64,000 bases of DNA from Myroides odoratus (GCF_001549985.1 NZ_LROZ01000018.1:1-64000), one strand, 5' to 3'; counted from the stretch's first letter, positions 9,013 to 20,254 are shown. Made by a program: numbers and translations. The notes: generated by a model from the letters alone, not told the origin.

Positions 9013-9855
9013 ATGAAAGCATTATCCTATATAGCACTTCTATTAACCTTATCTCTTACCTCTTGTACCAAAGTAATTGATATTGATTTACCTACTGCTG
9101 AACCTCGTTTAGTTGTAGAAGGAAACTTAGACTTCAACAAAATTGGAGCTACCGATACCGTATTTATCAAACTAAGTTTGACAACTGATTACTTCAACTT
9201 GGAAATTCCACCAGTAAACAATGCTATTGTTCGTATCAGTGACAAACAAGGTAATCAATTCCTATTGAGCGAATTAGGTCAGACTGGACGTTACTATTCA
9301 ACTGAAATTACCAAACCTACTGAGGGAGATACCTTTAAATTGGAAATTGAATATGATAACGATTTATATCAAGCTACTGAAACTTATACCTCAAGTCCAG
9401 AAATCCTTGAAATAGCGCAAAAACGCGAAAAATACTTTGATACCGATTACTATGTGATTCGCGTTTATTATCAGGATATACCTAGACCTAATCAGAATTT
9501 GAATTACTACTATTTGTACTATCAATACGAAAAGAAAGCTCCACAACCACGCGTATTATCAAATGAATACTCAAAAGGAAACCGAATGGAATCACTTTAT
9601 ATCATTGATGGAGATGCGGTACCTGGAGAAAAAATAGAAATTGAATTGGCACAAATCTCCAGAAATTATCACGATTTTGCCATGAGTTTTTTCGATGCTA
9701 TTGGCAATGGTGGAGGACCTTTCCAAGTACCTAGTGGACGCATAATTGGAAACGTAAAAAATCAAACAACTCCTAAAAAAGAAGCGTTAGGCTACTTTAG
9801 AGTGATTGAAAAACAACAGGCTACTCATACTATTTTTGAACAACCAAAGTCTTAA
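9013..9855 (+). CDS. DUF4249 family outer-membrane-associated lipoprotein
   Basis: A 280-residue lipoprotein with signal and lipobox LLTLSLTSC (Cys18), then the DUF4249 opening KVIDIDLPTAEPRLVVEG and the typical end region with GNVKNQTTPKKEALGYFRV. The function of the family is not established. Its genes regularly follow TonB-dependent receptor genes in Bacteroidota, so it is plausibly a surface or periplasmic partner that binds the receptor's ligand. Here the start codon is 5 bp after the receptor's stop codon and a strong shared terminator follows, so the two genes form a closed bicistronic operon. Confidence 0.88.
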   Translation: MKALSYIALLLTLSLTSCTKVIDIDLPTAEPRLVVEGNLDFNKIGATDTVFIKLSLTTDYFNLEIPPVNNAIVRISDKQGNQFLLSELGQTGRYYSTEITKPTEGDTFKLEIEYDNDLYQATETYTSSPEILEIAQKREKYFDTDYYVIRVYYQDIPRPNQNLNYYYLYYQYEKKAPQPRVLSNEYSKGNRMESLYIIDGDAVPGEKIEIELAQISRNYHDFAMSFFDAIGNGGGPFQVPSGRIIGNVKNQTTPKKEALGYFRVIEKQQATHTIFEQPKS

Positions 9856-9856
9856 T

Positions 9857-9896
9857 AAAAAAGCGACAAGAAGATGAATCTTCTTGTCGCTTTTTT
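9857..9896. terminator. Bidirectional terminator between DUF4249 gene and recN
   Basis: An 18-bp perfect stem, AAAAAAGCGACAAGAAGA with its complement, closes a TGAA loop. A- and T-runs on both sides make it work in both directions for the converging operons. Confidence 0.9.
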
Positions 9897-9919
9897 ATTT
9901 AACCGTTAACTGTAAACTG

Positions 9920-11575
9920 TCAACCGTTCAACAACTCCTTTGCATGTTGCAAAGCAGAAGCAGTAATATCTTTTCCAGACAACATCTGCGCAATTTCTTC
10001 CACGCGATGCTCCTGATCCAATTGAATTAATTTAGATGTCGTAGACTCTCCTTCCGACGCTTTGAATACTTTATAATGCTGGTGTCCTTTGGCAGCAATT
10101 TGTGGTAAATGGGTAATAGCAAAAACCTGCATTAAGGTACTCATATCTTTCATGATTACCCCCATTTTATCTGCAACCTCTCCAGATACCCCTGTATCAA
10201 TTTCATCAAAAATAATCGTCGGTAAATTAGAATATCGCGCCAAAATCGCTTTAATTGCCAACATAATACGCGACAATTCTCCGCCAGAAGCTACCTTTTT
10301 CAGTAAACCATAATCCATGCCTTTATTAGCTGAGAATTGCAGCTGCATCTGATCCTTTCCGTTAATTAAATACTGATCTACCGTTTTAAAATCAAACTGA
10401 AACGTTGCATGTGGCATTCCTACTAAAGTCAATATTTCTACCAATTGATCGCTCAAAGCAGGAATTGCTTGTTTCCTTGCTTGAGATAACTGATCGGCCA
10501 ATTGATCTAACTTACCCAACAACATTTCAATCTGCTTTTCTACAGCGACAATTTTATGCTGAACCTCCTCTACTTTGAATACCTTATCATTCAAGCCCGT
10601 TTCAATAGCTAATAGCTCTTCTACTGAATTTACTTGATGTTTCTTTTGCATTGCATACAACACTTGTAAACGTTCGTGTAAGACCGTTAGTCGCTCTGGG
10701 TCAGAAACAACATGGTCTATTTCACGTTCAATTTCACTAGCTAAATCTGCTAGTTCGATTTCAGCACTTACTACGCGATTGTAAAGTTCTTCGTAATCCT
10801 TAGACACTGTTGCAGTTTTCTGTAGGGTTTGACGCAATTCTTTTAATCCTTGAATCACGCCCATCTGATCCGTTGTTAGAATCTGAGTAGCCAACGCAAA
10901 ACTTTCACGTACATGTTCAACGTTGTTCAATTTTTCAAATTCACTTTCCAATTCTACTTGATCAATCGTTGTCAATTGCAGTGCCTCTAATTCTTCTAAA
11001 AGAAAAGCGTTGTAATCTTGTTCTTTTAGCAGTTCTATTTCCTCTTCTTTTAGTTGTTTGAGTTCACTAACAGAAGCTTTATATAATTTTAATTGCTTTT
11101 GATATTCCTCTAAAGTCTCTTCGTTCTTGGCAATAGCATCAATGACTTTTATTTGATACGTTTCTTCGCTCAATTCACTCGTTTGATGTTGGGAGTGAAT
11201 ATCCAATAACACCGCACTTAATTCCTGCAAATCCGTTAGATTTACGGGAGAATCATTCACAAAAGCTCTAGATTTTCCAGAAGGTAAAATTTCTCTTCGG
11301 ATGATGGTAATAGGCTCATAGTCCATATCCAAGAAAGAGTAGAGCTCTTCTAATTTATACGGATCTACTTTGAATTGACCTTCAATTACGCATTTTTCAT
11401 CCTTATTTTTAAGGGAACCTAAATCTGCTCGTTTCCCTTGTAATAGACCTAATGCGCCTAAAACAATTGATTTTCCAGCACCAGTTTCACCAGTTATAAT
11501 AGAAAAACCTTTAAAAAACTCAATTTCTAAATGATCGATTAAAGCGAAATTTTTTATACTCAATGAAGTAAGCAT
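9920..11575 (-). CDS. recN: DNA repair protein RecN
   Basis: A 551-residue SMC-like ATPase acting in recombinational repair of double-strand breaks. It shows Walker A GETGAGKS near residue 31, a long coiled coil through the middle (about 150-370, with an ELEALQ hinge-side segment), the ABC signature VASGGELSRIMLAIK and the Walker B DEIDTGVSGEVADKM. The start MLTSLSIKNFALIDHLEIEF is standard for the family. It is the last gene of the leftward bamD-rpoZ-coaBC-porD-recN cluster and ends at the bidirectional terminator. Confidence 0.96.
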   Translation of the reverse strand: MLTSLSIKNFALIDHLEIEFFKGFSIITGETGAGKSIVLGALGLLQGKRADLGSLKNKDEKCVIEGQFKVDPYKLEELYSFLDMDYEPITIIRREILPSGKSRAFVNDSPVNLTDLQELSAVLLDIHSQHQTSELSEETYQIKVIDAIAKNEETLEEYQKQLKLYKASVSELKQLKEEEIELLKEQDYNAFLLEELEALQLTTIDQVELESEFEKLNNVEHVRESFALATQILTTDQMGVIQGLKELRQTLQKTATVSKDYEELYNRVVSAEIELADLASEIEREIDHVVSDPERLTVLHERLQVLYAMQKKHQVNSVEELLAIETGLNDKVFKVEEVQHKIVAVEKQIEMLLGKLDQLADQLSQARKQAIPALSDQLVEILTLVGMPHATFQFDFKTVDQYLINGKDQMQLQFSANKGMDYGLLKKVASGGELSRIMLAIKAILARYSNLPTIIFDEIDTGVSGEVADKMGVIMKDMSTLMQVFAITHLPQIAAKGHQHYKVFKASEGESTTSKLIQLDQEHRVEEIAQMLSGKDITASALQHAKELLNG

Positions 11576-11609
11576 AGCCGAAACAATTAAATTTTACAGG
11601 GAAAGATAC

Positions 11610-12500
11610 TTATAAATTATTCCATTTAGAAGCATTTAGGGGAGATATTGCATGTAATATTTCAGTCACACGTTTCTTATTGCGATCTGCAATTCCACTA
11701 TATACATTAACTAATTCTTCTGTTTTAGCATCAAAAAACACGCGAATTAAAAGCGAGTTAGATCGAACAGCATTATATTGTCTTAAGTCTTCCAACCCTT
11801 TAAATATCCCATCGCGACCTCCTTCTAAGCTCTCACTCATCGTATCTAATCCTGTACGGTGATAGGTGTATAAAGCATCTCGAAAAGGTCTGCTTGCTCC
11901 TGACGTTAAATCGTTAATTAGTGTATAACGCGTATTAGTTCCATCTCCTTGTTTCCATCCTTTTGCTCCAGACTGTTGGGCCATCGAAGCGATTAAAGAA
12001 GCCTCTTGATAGTAGCTATTTCCTCCATCTTTAGCGAAGGTATCCCCATCCATCCCTAAAACAACATGAACATAAAAAGAAATCAAAGAGATTAAATTAG
12101 ATTCATACGTACCTGCGCTATAACGCAAAGGTTCAAACTCCGTATAATTAAATGCAATATCTTTGTCATTGAAATTTAATACCGGACTTGTATAGGTCGT
12201 ATTGAAAATAGGACGACCATATTGTACTTGTAAAGTACCTGAGATATTCGTATTATTATCAAAAGAACTTACAGTTAACAAAAAGGTACAATCGATTTTC
12301 TCATTAGAATTAATTCGTTGAGACGTCCAGGTGGTTTGATTCAACAATTCTTTTAAAGACTTTTCTAAGGTTCGGAAATAATTTTGATGTGCATTTCCTA
12401 CCTGTGCAAAATTTACACTTACATTAGCGTTCAATTCTTGTGCTTGGCATGTGCCCATCCAAAGAAAAAAACAAGCGAAAAGTCCAAAAAGTTTATTCAT
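11610..12500 (-). CDS. porD: Type IX secretion protein PorD (DUF4835 family)
   Basis: A 296-residue secreted protein with signal peptide MNKLFGLFACFFLWMGTCQA and a mature start QELNANVSVN. The segments YFRTLEKSLKELLNQTTWT and FNYTEFEPLRYSAGTYESNL match the DUF4835 family, annotated as PorD because of its link to type IX secretion in Bacteroidota. Its biochemical role is unknown. A longer frame reaches 12536, but the Met at 12500 begins a clean signal peptide. That start overlaps the coaBC stop codon by 8 bp, so the two genes are translationally coupled. Confidence 0.82.
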   Translation of the reverse strand: MNKLFGLFACFFLWMGTCQAQELNANVSVNFAQVGNAHQNYFRTLEKSLKELLNQTTWTSQRINSNEKIDCTFLLTVSSFDNNTNISGTLQVQYGRPIFNTTYTSPVLNFNDKDIAFNYTEFEPLRYSAGTYESNLISLISFYVHVVLGMDGDTFAKDGGNSYYQEASLIASMAQQSGAKGWKQGDGTNTRYTLINDLTSGASRPFRDALYTYHRTGLDTMSESLEGGRDGIFKGLEDLRQYNAVRSNSLLIRVFFDAKTEELVNVYSGIADRNKKRVTEILHAISPLNASKWNNL

Positions 12501-13698
12501 AATGTTGAATGATTTTATTGACAATATCTTTAGCAACCTCTTCTTTTGATTTTAGTTCCATGGGTTGAACGGTAAAATCACGATCAATAAAGGTAACCTT
12601 ATTGGTTGGTTTTCCAAAACCTGCACCTGTATCATTTAATGAGTTTAACACAATCAAATCGAGATTTTTCTTGACGATCTTCTGCTTGGCATGTTCCACT
12701 TCATTTTCCGTTTCCAGCGCAAAACCAATCAAATACTGTTGCTTTTTAATTGCGCCTAATGAAGCGAGTATATCTGGATTTTTATCCAAAGTTATACTAA
12801 ACTCATCTGCATTCTTTTTTATTTTTTGCGTTGCCACATCCTTTGGTCGATAATCTGCCACTGCAGCTGCAGCTACTACTACATCAACTTCGTCAAAATG
12901 CTGATGACATGCTTCGTACATTTCCGATGCAGACATCACAGCAATAACTTGAACCTGAGGATGCGTTATCTTTTGATTCGTCGGACCACTCACTAAGATA
13001 ACCGTTCCACCTTGCTTTGCAACTTCTTTGGCAATATCATACCCCATTTTACCAGAAGAGTGATTACCAATAAAACGCACAGGGTCGATCGGTTCGTATG
13101 TTGGACCAGCTGTAATTAGTATTTTTTTACCTTGAAGCGGTAAATCCTGATTTAAAGATTCTTCAAGCACAGCAACAATCGTTTCTGGCTCTGCCATTCT
13201 ACCTTGTCCGATTAATCCGCTCGCTAATTCCCCTTTTTCTGCGGGAATTATCACGTGATTATACGAAGTTAGCGTCGTAAGATTTCTTTCTGTTGAAGGG
13301 TGCACGTACATGTCTAAGTCCATAGCAGGCGCTATATAAACAGGACATTTTGCTGACATATAAACAGCTAAAAGGAGGTTATCACATAACCCATTGGCCA
13401 TCTTAGCTAAAACATTAGCTGTAGCTGGAGCGATTAACAAGATATCCGCCCAAAGTGCTAATTCTACATGGTTATTCCATGTACCGTTTTCTTTGGAGTT
13501 AAAAAACTCAGTATACACTGGTTTTTTAGACAAAGTCGATAAAGTAAACGGGGTAACAAATTGATGAGAAGCAGGTGTCATGATCACTTGGACCTCGGCA
13601 CCTGCTTTAATAAGTAAACGTACTAAACTTGCCGTTTTATAAGCGGCAATTCCACCAGTTACACCTAGTAATATTTTTTTTCCGCTTAACACTGACAT
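12493..13698 (-). CDS. coaBC: Bifunctional phosphopantothenoylcysteine decarboxylase/phosphopantothenate-cysteine ligase
   Basis: A 401-residue fusion enzyme making 4-phosphopantetheine for coenzyme A. The N-terminal flavoprotein CoaC domain (1-185) shows GVTGGIAAYK, the active-site His in NNHVELALWADIL and the PAMDLDMY loop. The C-terminal CoaB ligase domain has ITAGPTYEPIDPVRFIGN, NHSSGKMG and the KIKK-containing nucleotide-binding segment. It sits between rpoZ (13 bp upstream) and porD (overlapping), a gene order common in flavobacteria. Confidence 0.96.
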   Translation of the reverse strand: MSVLSGKKILLGVTGGIAAYKTASLVRLLIKAGAEVQVIMTPASHQFVTPFTLSTLSKKPVYTEFFNSKENGTWNNHVELALWADILLIAPATANVLAKMANGLCDNLLLAVYMSAKCPVYIAPAMDLDMYVHPSTERNLTTLTSYNHVIIPAEKGELASGLIGQGRMAEPETIVAVLEESLNQDLPLQGKKILITAGPTYEPIDPVRFIGNHSSGKMGYDIAKEVAKQGGTVILVSGPTNQKITHPQVQVIAVMSASEMYEACHQHFDEVDVVVAAAAVADYRPKDVATQKIKKNADEFSITLDKNPDILASLGAIKKQQYLIGFALETENEVEHAKQKIVKKNLDLIVLNSLNDTGAGFGKPTNKVTFIDRDFTVQPMELKSKEEVAKDIVNKIIQHYE

Positions 13699-13711
13699 GT
13701 TCTAGTATATG

Positions 13712-14029
13712 CTATTTGTTAACTTCTTTGAATGAAACTTTTCCTTCCAACCATTCTTCTACTGCTAATGCTTGTGCTTTTGGAAGTTTCTCATAGAACT
13801 TTGATACTTCAATTTGTTCTTTATTTTCAAAAACCTCATCTAAGCTATCATTGTTAGTAGCGAACTCCTCTAACTTATCGATCAATTCGTTCTTAATTTC
13901 AACGTTGATTTGACTTGCTCGTTTTGCGATAATAGTAATAGCTTCATAGATATTACCAGTTGGTTCTTCAATTTTACTTTTGTTGTAAGTAATTGTGTTT
14001 ACTGGAGCAGTTGTTTTCTTTAAATCCAT
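13712..14029 (-). CDS. rpoZ: RNA polymerase omega subunit
   Basis: A 105-residue protein beginning MDLKKTTAPVNTITYNKSKI. Its core, TGNIYEAITIIAKRASQIN, is the omega helix pair that clamps the beta-prime subunit, and the acidic C-terminus is typical of the Bacteroidota form. Omega aids RNA polymerase assembly. It lies 12 bp after bamD and 13 bp before coaBC, so it is in the middle of the same leftward operon. Confidence 0.9.
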   Translation of the reverse strand: MDLKKTTAPVNTITYNKSKIEEPTGNIYEAITIIAKRASQINVEIKNELIDKLEEFATNNDSLDEVFENKEQIEVSKFYEKLPKAQALAVEEWLEGKVSFKEVNK

Positions 14030-14041
14030 TTTACGCTTAGG

Positions 14042-14848
14042 TTATTTTGAAATTTTTTGTAATTCTGTGTTTATTTCTGCAAGCATTTTATCTGCTTTCT
14101 CTTTGTATTTTGTTTCGCTATTAAAACGAATCAACGCATCGTACATTCCTTTTGCATTGTTCAATCGTTCTTCCAATCGGCTGTAGACACTATTCATAGC
14201 TAATTTATAGGCTGAATCCAATTTGTAATATAAAGCATCTTCTTTATATTCTGTTCCTGGAAAGTCATAGATAAAGTTGTCTAAAGCGACAATCGCAGCT
14301 CCATAATTTCTAGTATAAGCACCAATCGTATTCAATTGTTTAGCATTTTCAAACGATTTTTGCTCTAGCTTTTTGTTCATCTCACTCATAATTGAATTCG
14401 CCTCAAAAATGAAATCTGAACCTGGATATTGATCGATAAATTTTTGCAATTTACCAATCGTCGTATTTGTAATCGTCTGATCCAAAGAATAAACAGGAGA
14501 TAATTCTACCCCACATTTAATTTCTTTTAGTAAAGCTTCTTCTCTGCGTTCCGCTCTAGGATATGTTGCTGCAAATAATTTGAATCGCTCAGCCGCTAAC
14601 ATATAATCTTTCGTTACATAGGTAGCTTCTGCAAAGTTGAAGTACATGTCCTCATACCCTGGTCTACCTCTAAACGAAGTCTCTACTTGTTCATATAATC
14701 GGATAGCTTTTCTATACTTTTGTTGTTCATAGTATTGATTAGCAACATCCTTTTTGAATTCTAAATCTTCTGATTTCATTGCTTTCTGTAAGGGTGAACA
14801 CCCTACAAAAGTCAAAGCCAAAAGAGATAATCCGACGTATTTTTTCAT
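14042..14848 (-). CDS. bamD: Outer membrane assembly lipoprotein BamD
   Basis: A 268-residue lipoprotein with signal peptide MKKYVGLSLLALTFVGC and a lipobox Cys, followed by TPR helices: KDVANQYYEQQKYRKAIRLYE, FNFAEATYVTKDYMLAAERF and FIDQYPGSDFIFEA. It is the essential lipoprotein of the BAM complex that inserts beta-barrel proteins into the outer membrane. The frame extends three codons to 14857; the MKK start at 14848 gives the cleaner signal peptide. It is the first gene of the operon and has a well-formed promoter at 14907-14936. Confidence 0.9.
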   Translation of the reverse strand: MKKYVGLSLLALTFVGCSPLQKAMKSEDLEFKKDVANQYYEQQKYRKAIRLYEQVETSFRGRPGYEDMYFNFAEATYVTKDYMLAAERFKLFAATYPRAERREEALLKEIKCGVELSPVYSLDQTITNTTIGKLQKFIDQYPGSDFIFEANSIMSEMNKKLEQKSFENAKQLNTIGAYTRNYGAAIVALDNFIYDFPGTEYKEDALYYKLDSAYKLAMNSVYSRLEERLNNAKGMYDALIRFNSETKYKEKADKMLAEINTELQKISK

Positions 14849-14906
14849 TTCGTTCATTCGGTATTAAACAATCACCTGTTTGAGTTATAGCACTTCAAAA
14901 GCAACT

Positions 14907-14936
14907 GCAAATTTAGTTATATAATTGCATTATACA
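14907..14936 (-). promoter_or_regulatory. Promoter of the bamD-rpoZ-coaBC-porD-recN operon
   Basis: On the minus strand there is TTG (14934-14936), a 19-nt spacer and TAAATTTG (14907-14914), an exact match to the Bacteroidota primary sigma consensus. The start site would fall about 50 nt before the bamD ATG. Confidence 0.75.
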
Positions 14937-15098
14937 AAAACCTTTCTTTACTAAAAAGAAAAAAAGGTCTTTTTTATTTTATTTTAACAGGATAATTTAG
15001 TAAGTATTTCGATTCTTTTCGTGTAAATCACCTGCATTGTCCTCTTCAACTGCTAGAATTTTCGAATATTTTAAACGTTCTCCTTGCCTTTGATACAC

Positions 15099-15127
15099 AA
15101 AAAAGATGCCTTATGGGCATCTTTTTT
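15099..15127 (-). terminator. Terminator of the ligA-to-ferritin leftward block
   Basis: A 12-bp stem, AAAAAAGATGCC with GGCATCTTTTTT, around a 5-nt loop lies just past the ferritin stop codon. Read leftward it ends in a T-run. Confidence 0.85.
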
Positions 15128-15144
15128 CGTTTTATGCTGTGATT

Positions 15145-15663
15145 TTATACAGTAGTAGCAGTTGCACCTGCATCTCCTCTAAAGCTCTTCATATCGTTGT
15201 CAAATAAATAAAGTCCTCCTTTATCATCTCCAATCAGATTGATTTTATCTAAAATCGTACGCGCTGTCGCCTCTTCTTCGATTTGCTCAGACACATACCA
15301 TTGTAGGAAATTGTGTGTTGCATAATCGCGCTCTTCTAAAGCAATATGCACTAAATCATTGATGCTTTTTGATACGAATACTTCATGTGCGAACAATTGT
15401 GTAAAAAGCGTCTTAAATGAAGCATAATCCAACTCAGGTTTTGATACTGCTGGAATTGTTGCTTCTCCTCCTCTTTGATTGATATACTTCACTAATTTAA
15501 GCATATGCGTGCGCTCTTCATTCGATTGATCATACATAAAAGAAGCAATTCCTTCGAAACCTTGAACTTCTGCCCAAGTTGCCATCGCTAAATAAATTTG
15601 AGATGAATCCCCTTCTATTTTAATCTGTCCGTTTAAAGCATCTTGCAATTTTTTCGATAACAT
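15145..15663 (-). CDS. ftnA: Non-heme ferritin
   Basis: A 172-residue iron-storage protein of the bacterial FtnA type, forming 24-subunit shells with a ferroxidase centre. Visible ligands are the Glu of KIEGDSSQIYLAMATW, the Glu/His pair in NEERTHM, and the Glu and Gln residues around FAHEVFV and YVSEQIEEEATART. The GDDKGG loop near the end is usual for flavobacterial ferritins. It starts 5 bp after dapA and is followed by a terminator, so it is the last gene of its transcript. Confidence 0.94.
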   Translation of the reverse strand: MLSKKLQDALNGQIKIEGDSSQIYLAMATWAEVQGFEGIASFMYDQSNEERTHMLKLVKYINQRGGEATIPAVSKPELDYASFKTLFTQLFAHEVFVSKSINDLVHIALEERDYATHNFLQWYVSEQIEEEATARTILDKINLIGDDKGGLYLFDNDMKSFRGDAGATATTV

Positions 15664-15668
15664 AGTTT

Positions 15669-16553
15669 TTAATTTTTGAGTTTTATAAATTCTTTTTCTA
15701 TTCGTTGTTTTAATTCTTGATCCACTGGAACTAATGGTAATCTCAGTTCATTTTCAATGACATCTGCTTGTTCTAAAACCGCTTTAATTCCCGCTGGATT
15801 TCCTTGTTCAAATATCATATCAATAATAGGCATCATCTGATATTGCAACTGAAAAGACTCTTTTATTTTTCCTTCTAATCCCAAGCGAATCATCGATGAA
15901 AAAGGCTCCGGAACCCCTTGTCCAATTACAGAGATAACTCCAGCTCCTCCTGCTAATACTAAAGGCAAGGCAATTGCATCATCTCCAGAAATAACAAGAA
16001 AATCTTGACGTGTCGATTGTCTAATCAATTCCATTCCTTGAACAAGATCGCCTGCTGCTTCTTTAATTCCCACAATATTTGGAAATTCATTTGCTAAGCG
16101 GATAACCGTTTTAGGACTCATATTACTTCCTGTACGTCCTGGCACATTATACAATAGAATCGGTAAGCTACTTTGTTGTGCAATCGCTTTAAAATGTTGG
16201 TAAATCCCTTCTTGTGTAGGTTTATTGTAGTAAGGAGATACCGATAAGATAGCATCAAATCCTGCTAAGTTGGTTGGATTTAATTCCTCGACAACCTGTG
16301 CTGTATTATTTCCTCCGACACCTAAAACCAGTGGTAATTTACCTGCATTCGCCTTTATTACAGTCTGTTTCACTACTTCTTTCTCTTCCTGTGTTAACGT
16401 AGCAGCTTCTCCTGTTGTTCCTAAAACTACAAGATATTCCACTCCTCCCTCAGTCACATAGTGTACTAAGCGCTCTAGCGCTTCAACATCAACAGATTTG
16501 TCTTTTTTAAATGGAGTAATCAAAGCCACTCCCGTACCTTTTAGCGATTGCAT
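15669..16553 (-). CDS. dapA: 4-hydroxy-tetrahydrodipicolinate synthase
   Basis: A 294-residue (beta/alpha)8 enzyme of the lysine/diaminopimelate pathway, condensing pyruvate with aspartate semialdehyde. It shows [11 protein letters not shown], the GTTGE motif (residues 45-49), the catalytic Tyr of [13 protein letters not shown] and the Schiff-base Lys in [10 protein letters not shown]. Length and motifs are standard. It is packed between a DUF6913-like gene (6 bp) and ferritin (5 bp). Confidence 0.96.
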   Translation of the reverse strand: MQSLKGTGVALITPFKKDKSVDVEALERLVHYVTEGGVEYLVVLGTTGEAATLTQEEKEVVKQTVIKANAGKLPLVLGVGGNNTAQVVEELNPTNLAGFDAILSVSPYYNKPTQEGIYQHFKAIAQQSSLPILLYNVPGRTGSNMSPKTVIRLANEFPNIVGIKEAAGDLVQGMELIRQSTRQDFLVISGDDAIALPLVLAGGAGVISVIGQGVPEPFSSMIRLGLEGKIKESFQLQYQMMPIIDMIFEQGNPAGIKAVLEQADVIENELRLPLVPVDQELKQRIEKEFIKLKN

Positions 16554-16559
16554 ATTTGT

Positions 16560-17072
16560 TTATTTCGTTTTAAAAATAGTTATATAATTCATTAAATGTT
16601 TAGCATATTGCGTTGCGTGTAGCTCCTGAATATCTAAACTAAAGTGGTTGATTTTCGGTGTCACTGTTGCAACTCCAATCTTAAATTTCGCCTTCGATTT
16701 TGCACTCACCCATAGTAAAGGTACAATATCTTTTGCATAAAAATTAATCAACCAATCAAAAGGTTGATCAATAAATTTCTTTACTTCTTGGTTGTGAATA
16801 TCCCCCGTTAGTGTAAAATCACTTAAACTAAAAGAGGGATCTATCAATTGCTTAGTCTTGGTTAATCCTGTATAAACCAAAACATTAATCTGATCCGTCG
16901 ATACACCGCTTTGACGCAGTGCTTGAATTAATTCATCCACTTTCGACACTTCACTCTTTTCAATTAAAATACCTATCGTTTGGGGTTTAAAGTCAAAATC
17001 TGACGCTAAACCTTTTAACGTAGCTTGATGAATTGCTTTTTTTAATGTTTTCTTTTTGAAAGTACTAAACAT
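16560..17072 (-). CDS. Conserved flavobacterial protein (DUF6913-like)
   Basis: A 170-residue cytosolic protein beginning MFSTFKKKTLKKAIHQATLK, without signal peptide or membrane segments. The order TIGILIEKSEVSKVDELIQ, NVLVYTGL and FDWLINFYAKDIVPLLWVSA agrees with what I recall of a conserved flavobacterial family (DUF6913), but the match is from memory. No catalytic motif is evident. The tight spacing to dapA and position after ligA suggest co-transcription. Its function is unknown. Confidence 0.7.
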   Translation of the reverse strand: MFSTFKKKTLKKAIHQATLKGLASDFDFKPQTIGILIEKSEVSKVDELIQALRQSGVSTDQINVLVYTGLTKTKQLIDPSFSLSDFTLTGDIHNQEVKKFIDQPFDWLINFYAKDIVPLLWVSAKSKAKFKIGVATVTPKINHFSLDIQELHATQYAKHLMNYITIFKTK

Positions 17073-17136
17073 AATTCTTTGATAAGAAGTAAAGTTAGAA
17101 AAAGCCTAATAATTTTCTAACTACTTTAACAACAAA

Positions 17137-19143
<2,007 letters not shown>

Positions 19144-19150
19144 CTAGGGC

Positions 19151-19624
19151 TTACAAGTTTAACATGTCTTTAAATTGCGTATACAGCACCCCATCACTTA
19201 AAATGGCTCCCTGACGAATAATATCAAAAAGCTCTGCATTGCGATCTGCACCAAAATTCTTCCCTCCGTGCTTCACTTCTACATCTGCTGTAAAAACAGC
19301 CTCTGACAACCATTGTAACCCTTCTTGCGTCAAAAAATCAATATCTTGTTGCAGGGTTTTAATCACAATTGTATTGATGTATTTTTCATCAAACCCAAAT
19401 AAGAAAATGTGATTCTTAGAATAATGCTCGATATATTGTGCATTAGTCAACACACCTTCCCAGATTAAATCGGAGAAAACATCTAATTCTTGTTCGGCAA
19501 CTTCTGGCTTTTCTTCTTTTAACTTATCCCATTCATTTTTATCGATTTGCTGTGCAGCTAAAAACTTCACAAATTCCGGATGTAACTCCTCAAATTGTTC
19601 TTTTGTCAGACGAGAATACTTCAT
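19151..19624 (-). CDS. Conserved flavobacterial protein (DUF6495-like)
   Basis: A 157-residue soluble protein starting MKYSRLTKEQFEELHPEFVK. It includes DVFSDLIWEGVLTNAQYIEH and a segment on ring-like hydrophobics, FLFGFDEKYINTIVIK. I associate this pattern with DUF6495, widespread in flavobacteria next to ligA and of unknown function. The frame extends to 19645, but a consensus -7 element at 19643-19650 would overlap that start, so the Met at 19624 is the better choice. It forms an operon with ligA. Confidence 0.72.
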   Translation of the reverse strand: MKYSRLTKEQFEELHPEFVKFLAAQQIDKNEWDKLKEEKPEVAEQELDVFSDLIWEGVLTNAQYIEHYSKNHIFLFGFDEKYINTIVIKTLQQDIDFLTQEGLQWLSEAVFTADVEVKHGGKNFGADRNAELFDIIRQGAILSDGVLYTQFKDMLNL

Positions 19625-19642
19625 AATAATTTCTTTGAAAGA

Positions 19643-19650
19643 CAAAAATA
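19643..19650 (-). promoter_or_regulatory. -7 element (TATTTTTG) of the DUF6495-ligA operon
   Basis: An exact TAnnTTTG match on the minus strand, 18 nt before the chosen ATG at 19624. It rules out the longer open frame as the translated form if this promoter is used. No clear TTG is found upstream. Confidence 0.5.
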
Positions 19651-19747
19651 CTAATTATAAAATGGAATTTTTGCGTTTGTAGCAGTAAGCCGATAAAAAA
19701 TAATTTTAGTTTAAACCTACTGACAAACCGTTGTCAACCCTCCCTTC

Positions 19748-19755
19748 TACATTTG
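19748..19755 (+). promoter_or_regulatory. -7 element (TACATTTG) of the dinB-like gene
   Basis: An exact TAnnTTTG match 28 nt before the ATG. The nearest TTG (19731-19733) is only 14 nt upstream, closer than the usual 19-20. Confidence 0.5.
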
Positions 19756-19783
19756 TGGTATAACAAAGAAAAATACACTTCAA

Positions 19784-20254
19784 ATGAACACCGTTATTAT
19801 TTCCAAAGAACAGCTTTTACAGCACTGGCAAGGACAAAGAAGCTTAACAAGACGAGTAATCGAAGCTTTTCCTGAACATGATTTATTCAACTTCTCAATT
19901 GGAGGAATGCGTCCTTTTTCTATGATGTGCGCCGAACTAATTGCTATTGCAGTTCCATCGCTAGCTTCTATTACATCCAATCAAATTACAAAATTTGACG
20001 AGAAACCGACCTTTACATCCAAAGCAGAACTTTTAAAACAATGGGATGAAGATACGATTCAAATTAATACTTTATTCCCTTTACTTACTGAAGCGCAATT
20101 TCAAAACAATTTTGTTTTATTCGGAGAATATGATTTGAAGATTCAACAACATATCTTTTATTTCATTGACAATGAAATTCACCACCGTGGGCAAGCCTAT
20201 GTATACCTACGTGCTTTAGGAATTGAACCTCCTTATTTCTGGGAAACATTCTAA
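19784..20254 (+). CDS. DinB-family four-helix protein
   Basis: A 156-residue protein with the DinB/YfiT-like four-helix layout: GGMRPFSMMCAELIAIAV in helix 2 and the hallmark EIHHRGQAYVYLRALGIEP near the end. Family members usually bind a metal with three His and act as thiol-dependent transferases or damage-inducible proteins of unclear role. Here the helix-2 position normally holding the first His is occupied by other residues, so the triad looks incomplete. It is convergent with the WYL regulator, sharing its terminator. Confidence 0.85.
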   Translation: MNTVIISKEQLLQHWQGQRSLTRRVIEAFPEHDLFNFSIGGMRPFSMMCAELIAIAVPSLASITSNQITKFDEKPTFTSKAELLKQWDEDTIQINTLFPLLTEAQFQNNFVLFGEYDLKIQQHIFYFIDNEIHHRGQAYVYLRALGIEPPYFWETF

